From a virus: a DNA stretch of 36,169 nt. Every line of letters starts with the position of its first letter. The stretch's first letter is position 1. Below the pieces are notes generated by a model that had not been told where the DNA came from, did not search any database, and saw only the letters and a list, made by a program, of their open reading frames with translations. Positions 30,355 to 36,169 of the stretch are shown here, in pieces. Where the stretch lies: IMG/VR virus record IMGVR_UViG_3300042465_004335, positions 1 to 36,169 of that record. One strand, written 5' to 3'. The position numbers were made by a program, and so were the translations under genes.

Positions 30355-30378
30355 GGAGGCAAGTAGCCTCCTTTTTTT
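30355..30378 (+). terminator. Rho-independent terminator 2
   Basis: GGAGGC (30355-30360), loop AAGTA, GCCTCC (30366-30371), seven T, then GTGCC. Nearly identical in stem and tail to terminator 1. Confidence 0.9.
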
Positions 30379-30396
30379 GTGCCTTGGTAGGTAGTC

Positions 30397-30505
30397 GGTA
30401 GGTAGGTAGGTACACGCACGCACACGCACGCACACGCTCCGGCACGTAGGCGCGTACACAATCAGAAGGCCGGCACGACCTGGACACGCCAAGCTGCTTT
30501 TAGCT
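30397..30505 (+). repeat. GGTA/CACG repeat element, copy C
   Basis: Four GGTA units, then alternating CACG/CACACG to about 30436, then AAGGCCGGCACGACCTGG and TTAGCTGCCGTCC at about 30467-30505. It directly follows terminator 2. The gap 30331-30652 has no gene; it also carries CACGTATCCA words three times (about 30534, 30562 and variants) and ends with TTGACG at 30614. Confidence 0.6.
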
Positions 30506-30652
30506 GCCGTCCGCATCCACAAAATACTTACGCACGTATCCACAAAGTCACGACTCCGGCACGTATCCAAAACGTCCTTACGTTTTTATGATCAATACGT
30601 GCCAAGACCTGGGCTTGACGTAAGCCTAATAGTTAACACCATTAGGGACGTT

Positions 30653-31132
30653 ATGAATAACACCACCAAACACGCCCTAGTCCATTCGTTCACCCATTCC
30701 GTCACGCGCACGATTAATCTCGTTCGTGATATGGAAGCAACCTACGTCGATGCAGTCGAGAATCGGAATAACGCTCTGTTCCCTTCCAAGGCTTACGAAA
30801 ATGCAGAGCAGAAGGTTGAAGATATCGAGGAGGAAGCCTCTCGCCTTATCTTCGGCAATCGCAACGCTCTGTCCTTCTCCCAATGCTTGGAGGAAGTTGA
30901 CTTGATGGCGAGTGATTGGGAAGTCGGTCAAAACGTCTTCGCCTCCTCCTCTATCAATCGCCCCCAAGCAATCACCAAGGGAACGGACGTGTTCCGCTAT
31001 CGTGGTGCTTGGGTCGTCCTACGCTTCCGCATCGAGAATGGAGAGCCTAGCCTCTGGTTCTTGCACGTGCCGGAATGGGTCGTCGTTCCGCAGCACCTTG
31101 GATTCTGGCCTCCCTCTTCGTCCAAGAAGTAA
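30653..31132 (+). CDS. Hypothetical protein (159 aa)
   Basis: ATG at 30653 is preferred; an upstream in-frame start would add 18 residues. Helical first half (DMEATYVDAVENRNNALF; ENAEQKVEDIEEEASRL), then a compact beta half rich in Trp (YRGAWVVLRFRIENG; LWFLHVPEWVVVP). Single-gene unit between repeat element C and terminator 3. No family recognised. Confidence 0.6.
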   Translation: MNNTTKHALVHSFTHSVTRTINLVRDMEATYVDAVENRNNALFPSKAYENAEQKVEDIEEEASRLIFGNRNALSFSQCLEEVDLMASDWEVGQNVFASSSINRPQAITKGTDVFRYRGAWVVLRFRIENGEPSLWFLHVPEWVVVPQHLGFWPPSSSKK

Positions 31133-31155
31133 ACAGGACGACACGACAGAACAAG

Positions 31156-31179
31156 CCCACGTCACTCGTGGGTTTTTTT
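31156..31179 (+). terminator. Rho-independent terminator 3
   Basis: CCCACG (31156-31161), loop TCACT, CGTGGG (31167-31172), seven T ending at 31179, then GTGCC. The stem differs from terminators 1 and 2 but the tail TTTTTTTGTGCC is the same. Closes the accessory block. Confidence 0.9.
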
Positions 31180-31266
31180 GTGCCTAGTCATTGCCTCCAC
31201 CGATCTCTAACGGAGGCGCGTAGACCTGGAGGCGACCCGTTGCACGTGCCGGAGTCTGTAACTAAC

Positions 31267-31374
31267 AAGTCACTACGTGCCGGAGCGTGACGGCAGCTTT
31301 ACGTATCCAACAAGTCACTACGCTCTGTAGTTAACTTCTCCTTACGTGCTGTATGTAAAAAGTCACTACGTGCT
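31267..31374 (+). repeat. Three spaced direct repeats (iteron-like)
   Basis: AAGTCACTACG(T/C) begins at 31267, 31312 and 31360, spacings 45 and 48. Two of the copies continue as TGC(C/T)G. TACGTATCC and TACGTGCTGTAT words sit between them. The spacing suggests an array of protein-binding sites, as at origins or control regions. Confidence 0.6.
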
Positions 31375-31393
31375 GTATCCGTTTTATGGATAC
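31375..31393 (+). promoter_or_regulatory. Small hairpin
   Basis: GTATCC (31375-31380) pairs with GGATAC (31388-31393) around a 7-base AT-rich loop, between the iteron-like repeats and the AT-rich repeat. Confidence 0.4.
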
Positions 31394-31397
31394 GGAA

Positions 31398-31476
31398 TAT
31401 AATATTTCTTATAGAGAATATAATAAAGAGGAGCGACCGGCCTTTTATAATATTTCTACAACGTTCTATAATAAAG
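31398..31476 (+). repeat. AT-rich 31-base repeat, two copies, with TATAAT boxes
   Basis: TATAATATTTCT at 31398 and 31446 and ATAATAAAG at 31420 and 31468 give two copies of a 31-base unit with a 48-base period. Four TATAAT words result. No convincing -35 is seen, so this may be a phage-specific promoter pair or a DNA-unwinding element next to the iteron-like repeats. Confidence 0.55.
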
Positions 31477-31513
31477 TACAGACGGCAACAGTCCACGCGC
31501 CTCGGCAGCTTTA

Positions 31514-31551
31514 GGGCGGGGGGGATCGCACCAGGGGGGAGGGGGGGGCGG
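31514..31551 (+). other. G-run cluster (G-quadruplex potential)
   Basis: G-runs of 3, 7, 6 and 8 bases within 38 bases on the plus strand. C-runs at 31722-31760 are complementary. No gene in 31133-31836; the stretch 31560-31720 holds repeated TAATGG/TATGGAG/AGTCTGAT-type words only. Confidence 0.6.
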
Positions 31552-31729
31552 TCAAGCGGGTCTACCCATATAGACTTTTTCTGCAATAAGACCTACTAAT
31601 GGAGTCCAGTGGAATATCTAATGGGATATGGAGGTCAGTATGATAGGTAGGCTTATATGGAGTATTAGGGAATCTAATAGGTCTTTAGGAAGTCTGATAC
31701 GGATTTGACATAGATTATTGTCCCCCCTT

Positions 31730-31780
31730 AATAATCCCCTGTCTCCCCCCTCAGTCCCCCACAAGGGGGAAGGGGTTATT
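31730..31780 (+). promoter_or_regulatory. Large C/G-rich hairpin before the terminase operon
   Basis: Inner stem CCCCC (31756-31760)/GGGGG (31765-31769) with an ACAA loop, outer arms AATAATCCCC (31730-31739)/GGGGTTATT (31772-31780) with a bulge. Upstream TTGACA (31705-31710) with AATAAT (31730-31735) at a long 19-base spacing is a weak promoter candidate. No U-run, so it is unlikely to be a simple terminator. Confidence 0.45.
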
Positions 31781-31836
31781 CTCGTAGAGCAGCGAAGAGA
31801 TAACCACTGGGAGACAAGTTGACGAAGTCCCAATAT

Positions 31837-32295
31837 ATGGTTAGATCGTTTGGTATGGATATTAAGATTATCAAGGAGGCTGAGGTAATTCGGCTGACCG
31901 GGTTGAGTAAGGACGAGATGAAGGAATGGCGCAGTAGGCTTGAGGAAGGGAAGCATTGGGTGCGTGTTCCTAGTAACCGGCCTAAGAAGTTATGGGCTAT
32001 TAGTTGGACAGAGGCTGGGGTAGGGGCTTTGAGTAAGGGCGCTGATTTAGGGGAGCTGCAAGCCGACCTGGACAAGAACCTTGAGAAGCCGAAGGAGTTC
32101 TTTGGGATTGTGAAGGGTAAGTTTACTAACAAGCGGATTATTCTTTGTGATGTGGAGTACGATAAGGTGAAGATTGAGGCTAACGTCCTGGTAAGGGATA
32201 GCCGGAACTTTGTGGTGGGTATGCGAGTGCCGTTGAGATCGGATGGGGGTCGCTGGGTGGCGGCGAAGCATCCTAGATTTGGGGGGCGCTGGTAA
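31837..32295 (+). CDS. DNA-binding-like protein, possible small terminase subunit (152 aa)
   Basis: Start uncertain: ATG at 31837 is used; TTG at 31819 and ATG at 31855 are alternatives. The N-terminus KIIKEAEVIRLTGLSKDEMKEWR looks like a helix-turn-helix followed by a basic segment and W..SWTEAG, as in MerR/excisionase-type domains. The rest is beta-rich and basic. First gene of the late operon and two genes plus tRNAs upstream of large terminase, so a small terminase role is plausible but unproven. Confidence 0.6.
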   Translation: MVRSFGMDIKIIKEAEVIRLTGLSKDEMKEWRSRLEEGKHWVRVPSNRPKKLWAISWTEAGVGALSKGADLGELQADLDKNLEKPKEFFGIVKGKFTNKRIILCDVEYDKVKIEANVLVRDSRNFVVGMRVPLRSDGGRWVAAKHPRFGGRW

Positions 32296-32576
32296 TGGAC
32301 GACAAGCCCAAGAAGCGGAAGCGTAAGGCTAAGGATATTGTGACGCATAACGACGAGCAGCTGGAGGGTGCTATGATGGCTGCCTTACAGACCTTGAAAG
32401 TATACTGTCCGCAGGGGGTTATTATTTTGAACTCCAGGTCGGATAAGTGGAAGGTGTTAACTTTTGGCGGCGGGGACAGCAGGGAGAACTTCCACGTTGT
32501 ACTAGGAGCTGCTCTTGCAGCCGGGGTCGTAGCCCTGGACGTAGGGCCGTCTGAGGCGGACGAGTGGAAGGATTGA
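32295..32576 (+). CDS. Hypothetical protein with basic N-terminus (93 aa)
   Basis: TAATG overlap with the previous gene. N-terminus PKKRKRKAKD is very basic; the middle and end are Gly/Ala/Val-rich (VVLGAALAAGVVALDVG) and acidic at the tail. No domain recognised. Ends shortly before the tRNA region. Confidence 0.6.
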   Translation: MDDKPKKRKRKAKDIVTHNDEQLEGAMMAALQTLKVYCPQGVIILNSRSDKWKVLTFGGGDSRENFHVVLGAALAAGVVALDVGPSEADEWKD

Positions 32577-32623
32577 CACTTGACACGATCTGCTAACGGC
32601 TCATTGTGACTCGTACAATGGCT

Positions 32624-32660
32624 CTCCCCTCTACCGAAAGGCACGGGGGAGTCTTCTCTT
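32624..32660 (+). terminator. Possible attenuating hairpin upstream of tRNAs
   Basis: CTCCCC (32624-32629) pairs with GGGGAG (32646-32651); an inner CC-GAAA-GG can stack in the loop. The following TCTTCTCTTT is only moderately T-rich. It could be a weak terminator or a processing hairpin. Confidence 0.3.
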
Positions 32661-32661
32661 T

Positions 32662-32733
32662 GCCTTGGTAGCACAATGGCGGTGCGCCTGTTTTGTAAAC
32701 AGGGGGTTGTCGGTTCGACTCCGACTCAAGGCT
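32662..32733 (+). tRNA. tRNA-Thr (anticodon TGT)
   Basis: Acceptor GCCTTGG/TCAAGGC (one G-T pair), D stem GCAC/GTGC, anticodon stem CCTGT/ACAGG with loop TTTGTAA giving anticodon TGT, and T stem GTCGG/CCGAC with a TTCGACT loop. All arms pair well. CCA is not encoded. It would read ACA codons during late expression. Confidence 0.9.
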
Positions 32734-32739
32734 CACCTT

Positions 32740-32809
32740 GGAAGTCTCATTCAATGGCAGGATACCTGGTTCGCGCCGGGCAATGGGGGTTCGATTCCCC
32801 CCACTTCCC
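32740..32809 (+). tRNA. tRNA-like gene, off-model anticodon arm
   Basis: Acceptor GGAAGT/ACTTCC pairs for 6 bases with a C/C at position 7; D stem ATTC/GGAT; T stem GGGGG/CCCCC with a TTCGATT loop. The anticodon arm pairs best as CCTGG/CCGGG with only 6 loop bases (TTCGCG). The anticodon could be read as TCG or CGC, so the amino acid is not assignable. Either a degenerate or an unusual tRNA. Confidence 0.5.
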
Positions 32810-32872
32810 AGTTTACTACCAATAAGGTGGACTACTTGACAAGTTATACACATTGGGGAGACTTATGGCACT

Positions 32873-33034
32873 ATGAAGTCTAAGAAGCACGAAGGTAAGG
32901 AATCCAAGGGCAAGGAGCGTGGCGAACACAAGCGTCCAGGCTATTCCAAGATGGAAGGCTTTGAGAAGGCTATGCACGGCAAGAACCGTGGCGCTGGTTT
33001 CAAGGGCTACGGAAAATCCAAGGGCGGGATGTAA
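32873..33034 (+). CDS. Small Lys/Gly-rich protein (53 aa)
   Basis: ATG at 32873, stop at 33032-33034. The product is strongly basic and low in complexity (KSKKHEGKESKGKERGEHKR; GKNRGAGFKGYGKSKGG), with a few aromatics. Such peptides occur in late phage operons as small DNA-associated or structural proteins. TTGACA at 32836 lies upstream without a clear -10. Function unknown. Confidence 0.6.
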   Translation: MKSKKHEGKESKGKERGEHKRPGYSKMEGFEKAMHGKNRGAGFKGYGKSKGGM

Positions 33035-33039
33035 CGGCA

Positions 33040-33168
33040 ATGTTCCCGTTCAACTCTGAAGAAGACGACGAATGGGACGAGCCGGATGCAAGTGACATTG
33101 CTTCCATTATTTTTTTAAGGACACCCAAACCACTATGGCAGACTACAAAGGCAGAAAGGTTACGCTGA
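33040..33168 (+). CDS. Small acidic ORF, probable N-terminal part of a frameshift product (42 aa)
   Basis: ATG at 33040, 5 bases after the previous stop. The first 22 residues are very acidic (FPFNSEEDDEWDEPDASD). At codons 24-26 it reads ATT-TTT-TTA, an in-frame T TTT TTA slippery heptamer (33111-33117). Continuing in frame gives an unremarkable basic tail ending at 33168, while a -1 shift continues through KDTQTT into the ATG of the 80-aa gene at 33135 with no stop. A 7-T run may also cause transcript slippage or sequencing ambiguity. Confidence 0.5.
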   Translation: MFPFNSEEDDEWDEPDASDIASIIFLRTPKPLWQTTKAERLR

Positions 33169-33377
33169 ACCGTCCGTTCCGTACACCTGGCGGCCCGAAG
33201 AAGTCGGCTGTCTATGTGAAGGCCGGTGCTAAGACGAAGATTGTCCGCTTCGGTGACCCGAATATGACGATCAAGAAGAGCAACCCAGCCCGGAAGAAGT
33301 CTTTCCACGCACGACATAAGTGCGCCACCGCTAAAGACAAGACGACTCCCAGATACTGGTCTTGCAAGGCTTGGTGA
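33135..33377 (+). CDS. Conserved phage protein, basic (80 aa)
   Basis: ATG at 33135 with AAGGA 13 bases upstream. The pattern LNRPFRTPGGPKKSAVYVK, then GDPNM.IKK, RKKSFHARHKC, DKT.PRYWSCKAW is a widespread family in phages and their metagenomic relatives, with Cys and His placed as in a small zinc-binding or DNA-binding fold; its function is not known to me. It lies just before large terminase and ends in a GTGA overlap. In the -1 frameshift product it would be the C-terminal domain. Confidence 0.8.
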   Translation: MADYKGRKVTLNRPFRTPGGPKKSAVYVKAGAKTKIVRFGDPNMTIKKSNPARKKSFHARHKCATAKDKTTPRYWSCKAW

Positions 33378-34984
33378 AATTAACCCAGCATCCAGTCATC
33401 AAACTCCCCTCAACGGAGGAGTTAAAACTGCTTCAGCAGAAACTTGGGTCAGAAAAACTCGCAGACGTACTACGCATCCGTGAAGAAAAGATCCACGCAG
33501 AAAAGACTGACCCATACCGCCACGGTTACGAGCCGTTCCACTGGAGGGATGCGGACAGTTTGCTTAAGACCCACCAAGAACTGTGCGTATTGGGTGGTAA
33601 TCGTGCGGGTAAAACTGAATGGGCTGCCAAAAGGGTAGTCTCCGCACTGGTTAATACCCCCAATGCCCGTGTGTGGTGCTTGCATACCACATCCCAGTCA
33701 TCCATCCAGATGCAGCAGAATGTTATCTGGAAGTATATCCCCCCAGAGTTTAAGACGCTGAAGAAAGGCCGGGTTACTAACGTCCAGTACTCCCAGAAAA
33801 ACGGCTTCTCTGACGGCACTTTCATCTTTCCAAATGGTAGCCAATGCCATTTTATGAATTATGCCCAAGAAAAAAGAGTCATTGAAGGTGGCGAGTGCGA
33901 TATCATCTGGTGCGACGAACTTGTACCTCTGGATTGGATCGAAACACTACGGTATCGTGTGGTTACCAGACGTGGTAAGCTGCTTATCACTTTCACCCCG
34001 GTTTCTGGCTACACTAACGTTGTAAAAGAGTACATCTCTGGCTGTAAGGTTCTGGAAAGTCGAGTTGCGACCATCCTTGACCAGAAAATCCAGCACGTAC
34101 CAGGCGTTCCGAACGGACATATGCCGTATCGGGCTAAATCCCGTGGCAAAGATGCCGGGGTTATGTGGTTTCACTCCGAGTTTAACCCGTACAACCCATT
34201 TGACGAGCTGCGTCGCACTCTGGAAGGCAAAACAACTTACGAGAAGAAAATCCGAGCCTACGGCTGGGCTGATGGACTGGCTGGCGCTCAATTCCCACGC
34301 TTCGGTGACCTCAACGAGATTGACGACGACAAGATTCCAGAGGAAGGGACTAACTATATGGTCGTTGACCCTGCCGGAGCAAGAAACTGGTTTATGCTTT
34401 GGCTGCGGGCTGTCGGTACGGGCGAAAACACCAAGTGGTTCGTCTACCGAGAGTGGCCCGACGCTTCCTACGGTGAATGGGCGCTACCAGACTCCAAGTT
34501 GGACGGCAAAGCCGGCCCAGCACAGCGAGCAGGGGCTGGAAGAGGTATTGCGGACTACAAAGCACTCATCCGTGAACTAGAAGGCGAAGAAGTCGTTGAG
34601 GAACGTCGGATTGACCCTCGTGCCGGGGCTACACAGGCTGCTACCCAAGAGGGAGGCACTTCCCTTATCGAGTTGCTGTCAGAAGACCCAGACCCGATGT
34701 ATTTCGATCCAGCGCCAGGCATCCGCATCGACGATGGCGTGTCTGTCATCAATGACGCTCTTGCTCACGACCCTGGACAGCCGTTGTCCCCAATCAACGA
34801 GCCGAAACTCTACATTGCTAAGTCCTGTGACAATCTTATTTACTCTTTAAGAGAGTGGACAGGCGCGGATGGAGACAAGGGTGCTTCAAAAGACCCCATT
34901 GACTGCTTACGCTATTTGGCTACGATCCAGCCAGAAGAATATGACGATGAATCGTTCAAGTGTAAGGGTGGAGGCTCTTACTGA
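33374..34984 (+). CDS. terL: Terminase large subunit (536 aa)
   Basis: The GTG at 33374 overlaps the previous stop (GTGA) and is preferred to an upstream TTG. Walker A GGNRAGKT at 74-81, Walker B DIIWCDE at 176-182, coupling motif LLITFTP (about 207-213), and a nuclease domain with Asp in YMVVDPAG and acidic residues in the C-terminal half (RIDPRAG; KDPIDCLRYLA). This is the packaging motor ATPase and headful or site-specific nuclease that docks on the portal. The portal lies downstream after one small gene, the standard order. Confidence 0.93.
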   Translation: MKLTQHPVIKLPSTEELKLLQQKLGSEKLADVLRIREEKIHAEKTDPYRHGYEPFHWRDADSLLKTHQELCVLGGNRAGKTEWAAKRVVSALVNTPNARVWCLHTTSQSSIQMQQNVIWKYIPPEFKTLKKGRVTNVQYSQKNGFSDGTFIFPNGSQCHFMNYAQEKRVIEGGECDIIWCDELVPLDWIETLRYRVVTRRGKLLITFTPVSGYTNVVKEYISGCKVLESRVATILDQKIQHVPGVPNGHMPYRAKSRGKDAGVMWFHSEFNPYNPFDELRRTLEGKTTYEKKIRAYGWADGLAGAQFPRFGDLNEIDDDKIPEEGTNYMVVDPAGARNWFMLWLRAVGTGENTKWFVYREWPDASYGEWALPDSKLDGKAGPAQRAGAGRGIADYKALIRELEGEEVVEERRIDPRAGATQAATQEGGTSLIELLSEDPDPMYFDPAPGIRIDDGVSVINDALAHDPGQPLSPINEPKLYIAKSCDNLIYSLREWTGADGDKGASKDPIDCLRYLATIQPEEYDDESFKCKGGGSY

Positions 34985-35208
34985 TGCGTAACCCCGACGA
35001 TTACCCAATTCTGCTCTCCAGATCGCTTGCAGAGCAGCTGACCGGAATTGATGTCCGTGAATTGGACAAATTGAGGAAAAACGGCATTATCCGGTGTTAC
35101 AATACATTGGGGGGTCAATATAGATTCCATAAGTCGTCCCTTTTACAATATATAGAAAGTAAATCATCACCTTTATGCTCTCAGAAGATTCTCGAAAAGA
35201 CAAACTAA
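34984..35208 (+). CDS. Small excisionase/MerR-like HTH protein (74 aa)
   Basis: TGATG overlap with terminase. The segment LAEQLTGIDVRELDKLRKNGIIRCYNTLGGQYRFHKSSL contains a winged-helix DNA-binding pattern of the HTH-17/excisionase type (key words LTGID, LRKNGII, QYRFHKSSLL). It overlaps the portal start by 34 bases. No integrase is seen, so a regulatory or packaging role is likelier than excision. Confidence 0.7.
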   Translation: MRNPDDYPILLSRSLAEQLTGIDVRELDKLRKNGIIRCYNTLGGQYRFHKSSLLQYIESKSSPLCSQKILEKTN

Positions 35209-36169
35209 CATTTTACACGGATACTCCCGATGTGGTGTATCTCCGTAAAGAACTTGAACGCTCCCTGTACAACGGGGGTAACGTCGCTCGCTTAAACAGC
35301 AACGACGACATTCGTCTAGCCCGTTGGGACGGTATGACCGACGACGGCAAGAAGTACTCGACCAATGAGGGTGTGACTGCGTTTCCTTTCGAGGGCGCTT
35401 CCGATGTGCGTTGTCGCCTGGTTGACCAGACGATTAACGAACTAGTCGTGCTGATGGTGTCTTCTTGGAATCTTGCACGTCTGCGAGTTTCTGGTACAGA
35501 GTATAACGACGCTTCTACTGCCGGGTCTATCCAGAACCTTGCCAACTGGGTTATTAATAACCGTATGAAGGCTGACCTGGCGCGTGAGGCTGAACTTTGG
35601 GCGCAGTACACTCAGCAGTTCGGTTGGTCTGCCGTCCACATTGGCTGGGAACGCAAGTTAGGCATCCGTAACTCTACGATCACGACAGGCGAAATCCAAG
35701 CCCGTGGTATGAACGGTGACCAGATGGCTATTGAACTTTTTGGCTCGCTCCAAAACACGGGTGCATCCGACCTCACAAAGTCGTTGTTAAGGGCTGTATA
35801 TAATGTAGCCGAATCCGAAGTGGAGCGAGTCTCCTATGAACTGACACGGGCCGGTACTTCGACCTACCGGGAGCAATACACGGTTTCTAGTAGCCCAGCC
35901 GTAGCTGCGCTTAAGCCGTTTGACGAAATTGCCTTCCCTCCCGAAACCCTAGACCTCCAGGATGCACGTGTTGTATTCCGTCGGGTACATTACACGGCTG
36001 TCGAGCTGCGTGAGTTCATCGAAACCGATGGCTGGAGTGAGGAGTTCGTTGAGGAAGCCGAAACTGTTACTGGCAAGTCATCTTGGTATGCAGACCCTAA
36101 TCTCATCCCAAGCACGACCAACGTAACCAATACGCTTCACCGCGCCGACAACTTGGTCGAGATCGTTTA
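35175..36169 (+). CDS. Portal protein, 3'-truncated by window edge (331 aa visible)
   Basis: ATG at 35175; the frame stays open to the end of the window. Residues about 50-85 read RWDGMTDDGKKY...PFEGASDVRCRLVDQTINE, the typical portal N-terminal block (W.G...DG......FP(F/W)EGASD.R). Helices and an ADLAREAELWAQYTQQFGWSAVHIGW segment (key words LWAQY, FGWSAVHIGW) match the body. The portal forms the ring through which terminase drives DNA. The remaining head genes would follow outside the window. Confidence 0.88.
   Translation, partial: MLSEDSRKDKLTFYTDTPDVVYLRKELERSLYNGGNVARLNSNDDIRLARWDGMTDDGKKYSTNEGVTAFPFEGASDVRCRLVDQTINELVVLMVSSWNLARLRVSGTEYNDASTAGSIQNLANWVINNRMKADLAREAELWAQYTQQFGWSAVHIGWERKLGIRNSTITTGEIQARGMNGDQMAIELFGSLQNTGASDLTKSLLRAVYNVAESEVERVSYELTRAGTSTYREQYTVSSSPAVAALKPFDEIAFPPETLDLQDARVVFRRVHYTAVELREFIETDGWSEEFVEEAETVTGKSSWYADPNLIPSTTNVTNTLHRADNLVEIV

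Noticed and set aside
31133-31836. Possible CRISPR-like array from spaced repeats
   Set aside because: The repeated core is only 11-14 bases, the spacers are not of uniform size, and no cas gene is present.
31618-32348. Minus-strand frames of 112 and 190 aa
   Set aside because: They are antisense to the late-operon gene at 31837 and gene-free repeats, with low-complexity Ser/Leu/Pro content and no motifs.
32573-32619. Promoter upstream of the tRNAs from two TTGACA words
   Set aside because: No -10 sequence lies at an acceptable distance; TACAAT at 32614 is 28 bases from the nearest TTGACA.
32836-32872. TTGACA promoter for the 53-aa gene
   Set aside because: No matching -10 at 16-18 bases; only TTATGG at 21 bases.
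34984-35208. Excisionase implying a temperate phage
   Set aside because: Small HTH-17-type proteins are common in lytic phages; no integrase, repressor or attachment site is seen.

Overview
The window is part of a tailed double-stranded DNA phage (Caudoviricetes). Terminase, portal, internal-virion-like giants, holin-type membrane proteins, a replication and recombination operon, tRNA genes and tightly overlapping reading frames all point to this. No integrase, repressor or partition gene is visible, so a lytic lifestyle is likely but not proven. No DNA or RNA polymerase and no major capsid gene lies in the window. The left edge cuts a virion gene and the right edge cuts the portal, so the missing head and tail genes probably join the two ends outside the window. 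The host cannot be named. Most start codons lack a Shine-Dalgarno sequence, which suggests a host tolerant of SD-independent initiation (this is common in Bacteroidota, Verrucomicrobiota, Planctomycetota and Cyanobacteria).

Layout. (1) 1-12089, plus strand: late virion and lysis genes. A partial virion gene is followed by proteins of 343, 752 and 2349 aa, a size-ordered trio like the podovirus internal/ejection proteins, then a lipoprotein with membrane helices, a holin candidate and a small membrane protein. (2) 12121-20682, minus strand: one tightly packed operon read right to left. In order it holds a RusA-like resolvase, a RecE-like PD-(D/E)XK nuclease, a replication winged-helix protein, a DnaC-like loader, a SWIM zinc protein, a secreted lytic transglycosylase, a Rad52-like annealing protein with an SSB-like acidic tip, two HTH proteins around a coiled-coil protein, a metallophosphoesterase, a PP-loop/PAPS-reductase-like protein and four small proteins. 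It ends at a minus-strand terminator. (3) 20735-23717, plus strand: an HTH-like protein read from a divergent promoter, three small proteins and an orphan cytosine-C5 methyltransferase.

(4) 23731-31132, plus strand: an accessory block of about 20 small unrecognised genes. Many start in CACATATG or TAATATG contexts without SD. The block is cut by three similar terminators and three copies of a (GGTA)n-(CACG)n repeat followed by shared words. It is rich in the tetramer ACGT and includes two membrane microproteins of 18 and 38 aa. (5) 31180-31836: a gene-free switch region with spaced direct repeats, a 48-bp-period AT-rich repeat carrying TATAAT boxes, very long G and C tracts and a large hairpin; it is a candidate origin, packaging or late-promoter region. 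(6) 31837-36169, plus strand: start of the late operon, with a DNA-binding protein (possible small terminase), a tRNA-Thr and an off-model tRNA-like sequence, a K/G-rich small protein, an acidic ORF joined to the next gene by an in-frame T TTT TTA slippery site, large terminase, a small excisionase-like protein and the partial portal.

The observations I rate highest are the candidate -1 frameshift at 33111-33117, the repeat/ACGT architecture of the accessory block, the microproteins, and the repeat-rich region before the terminase operon.
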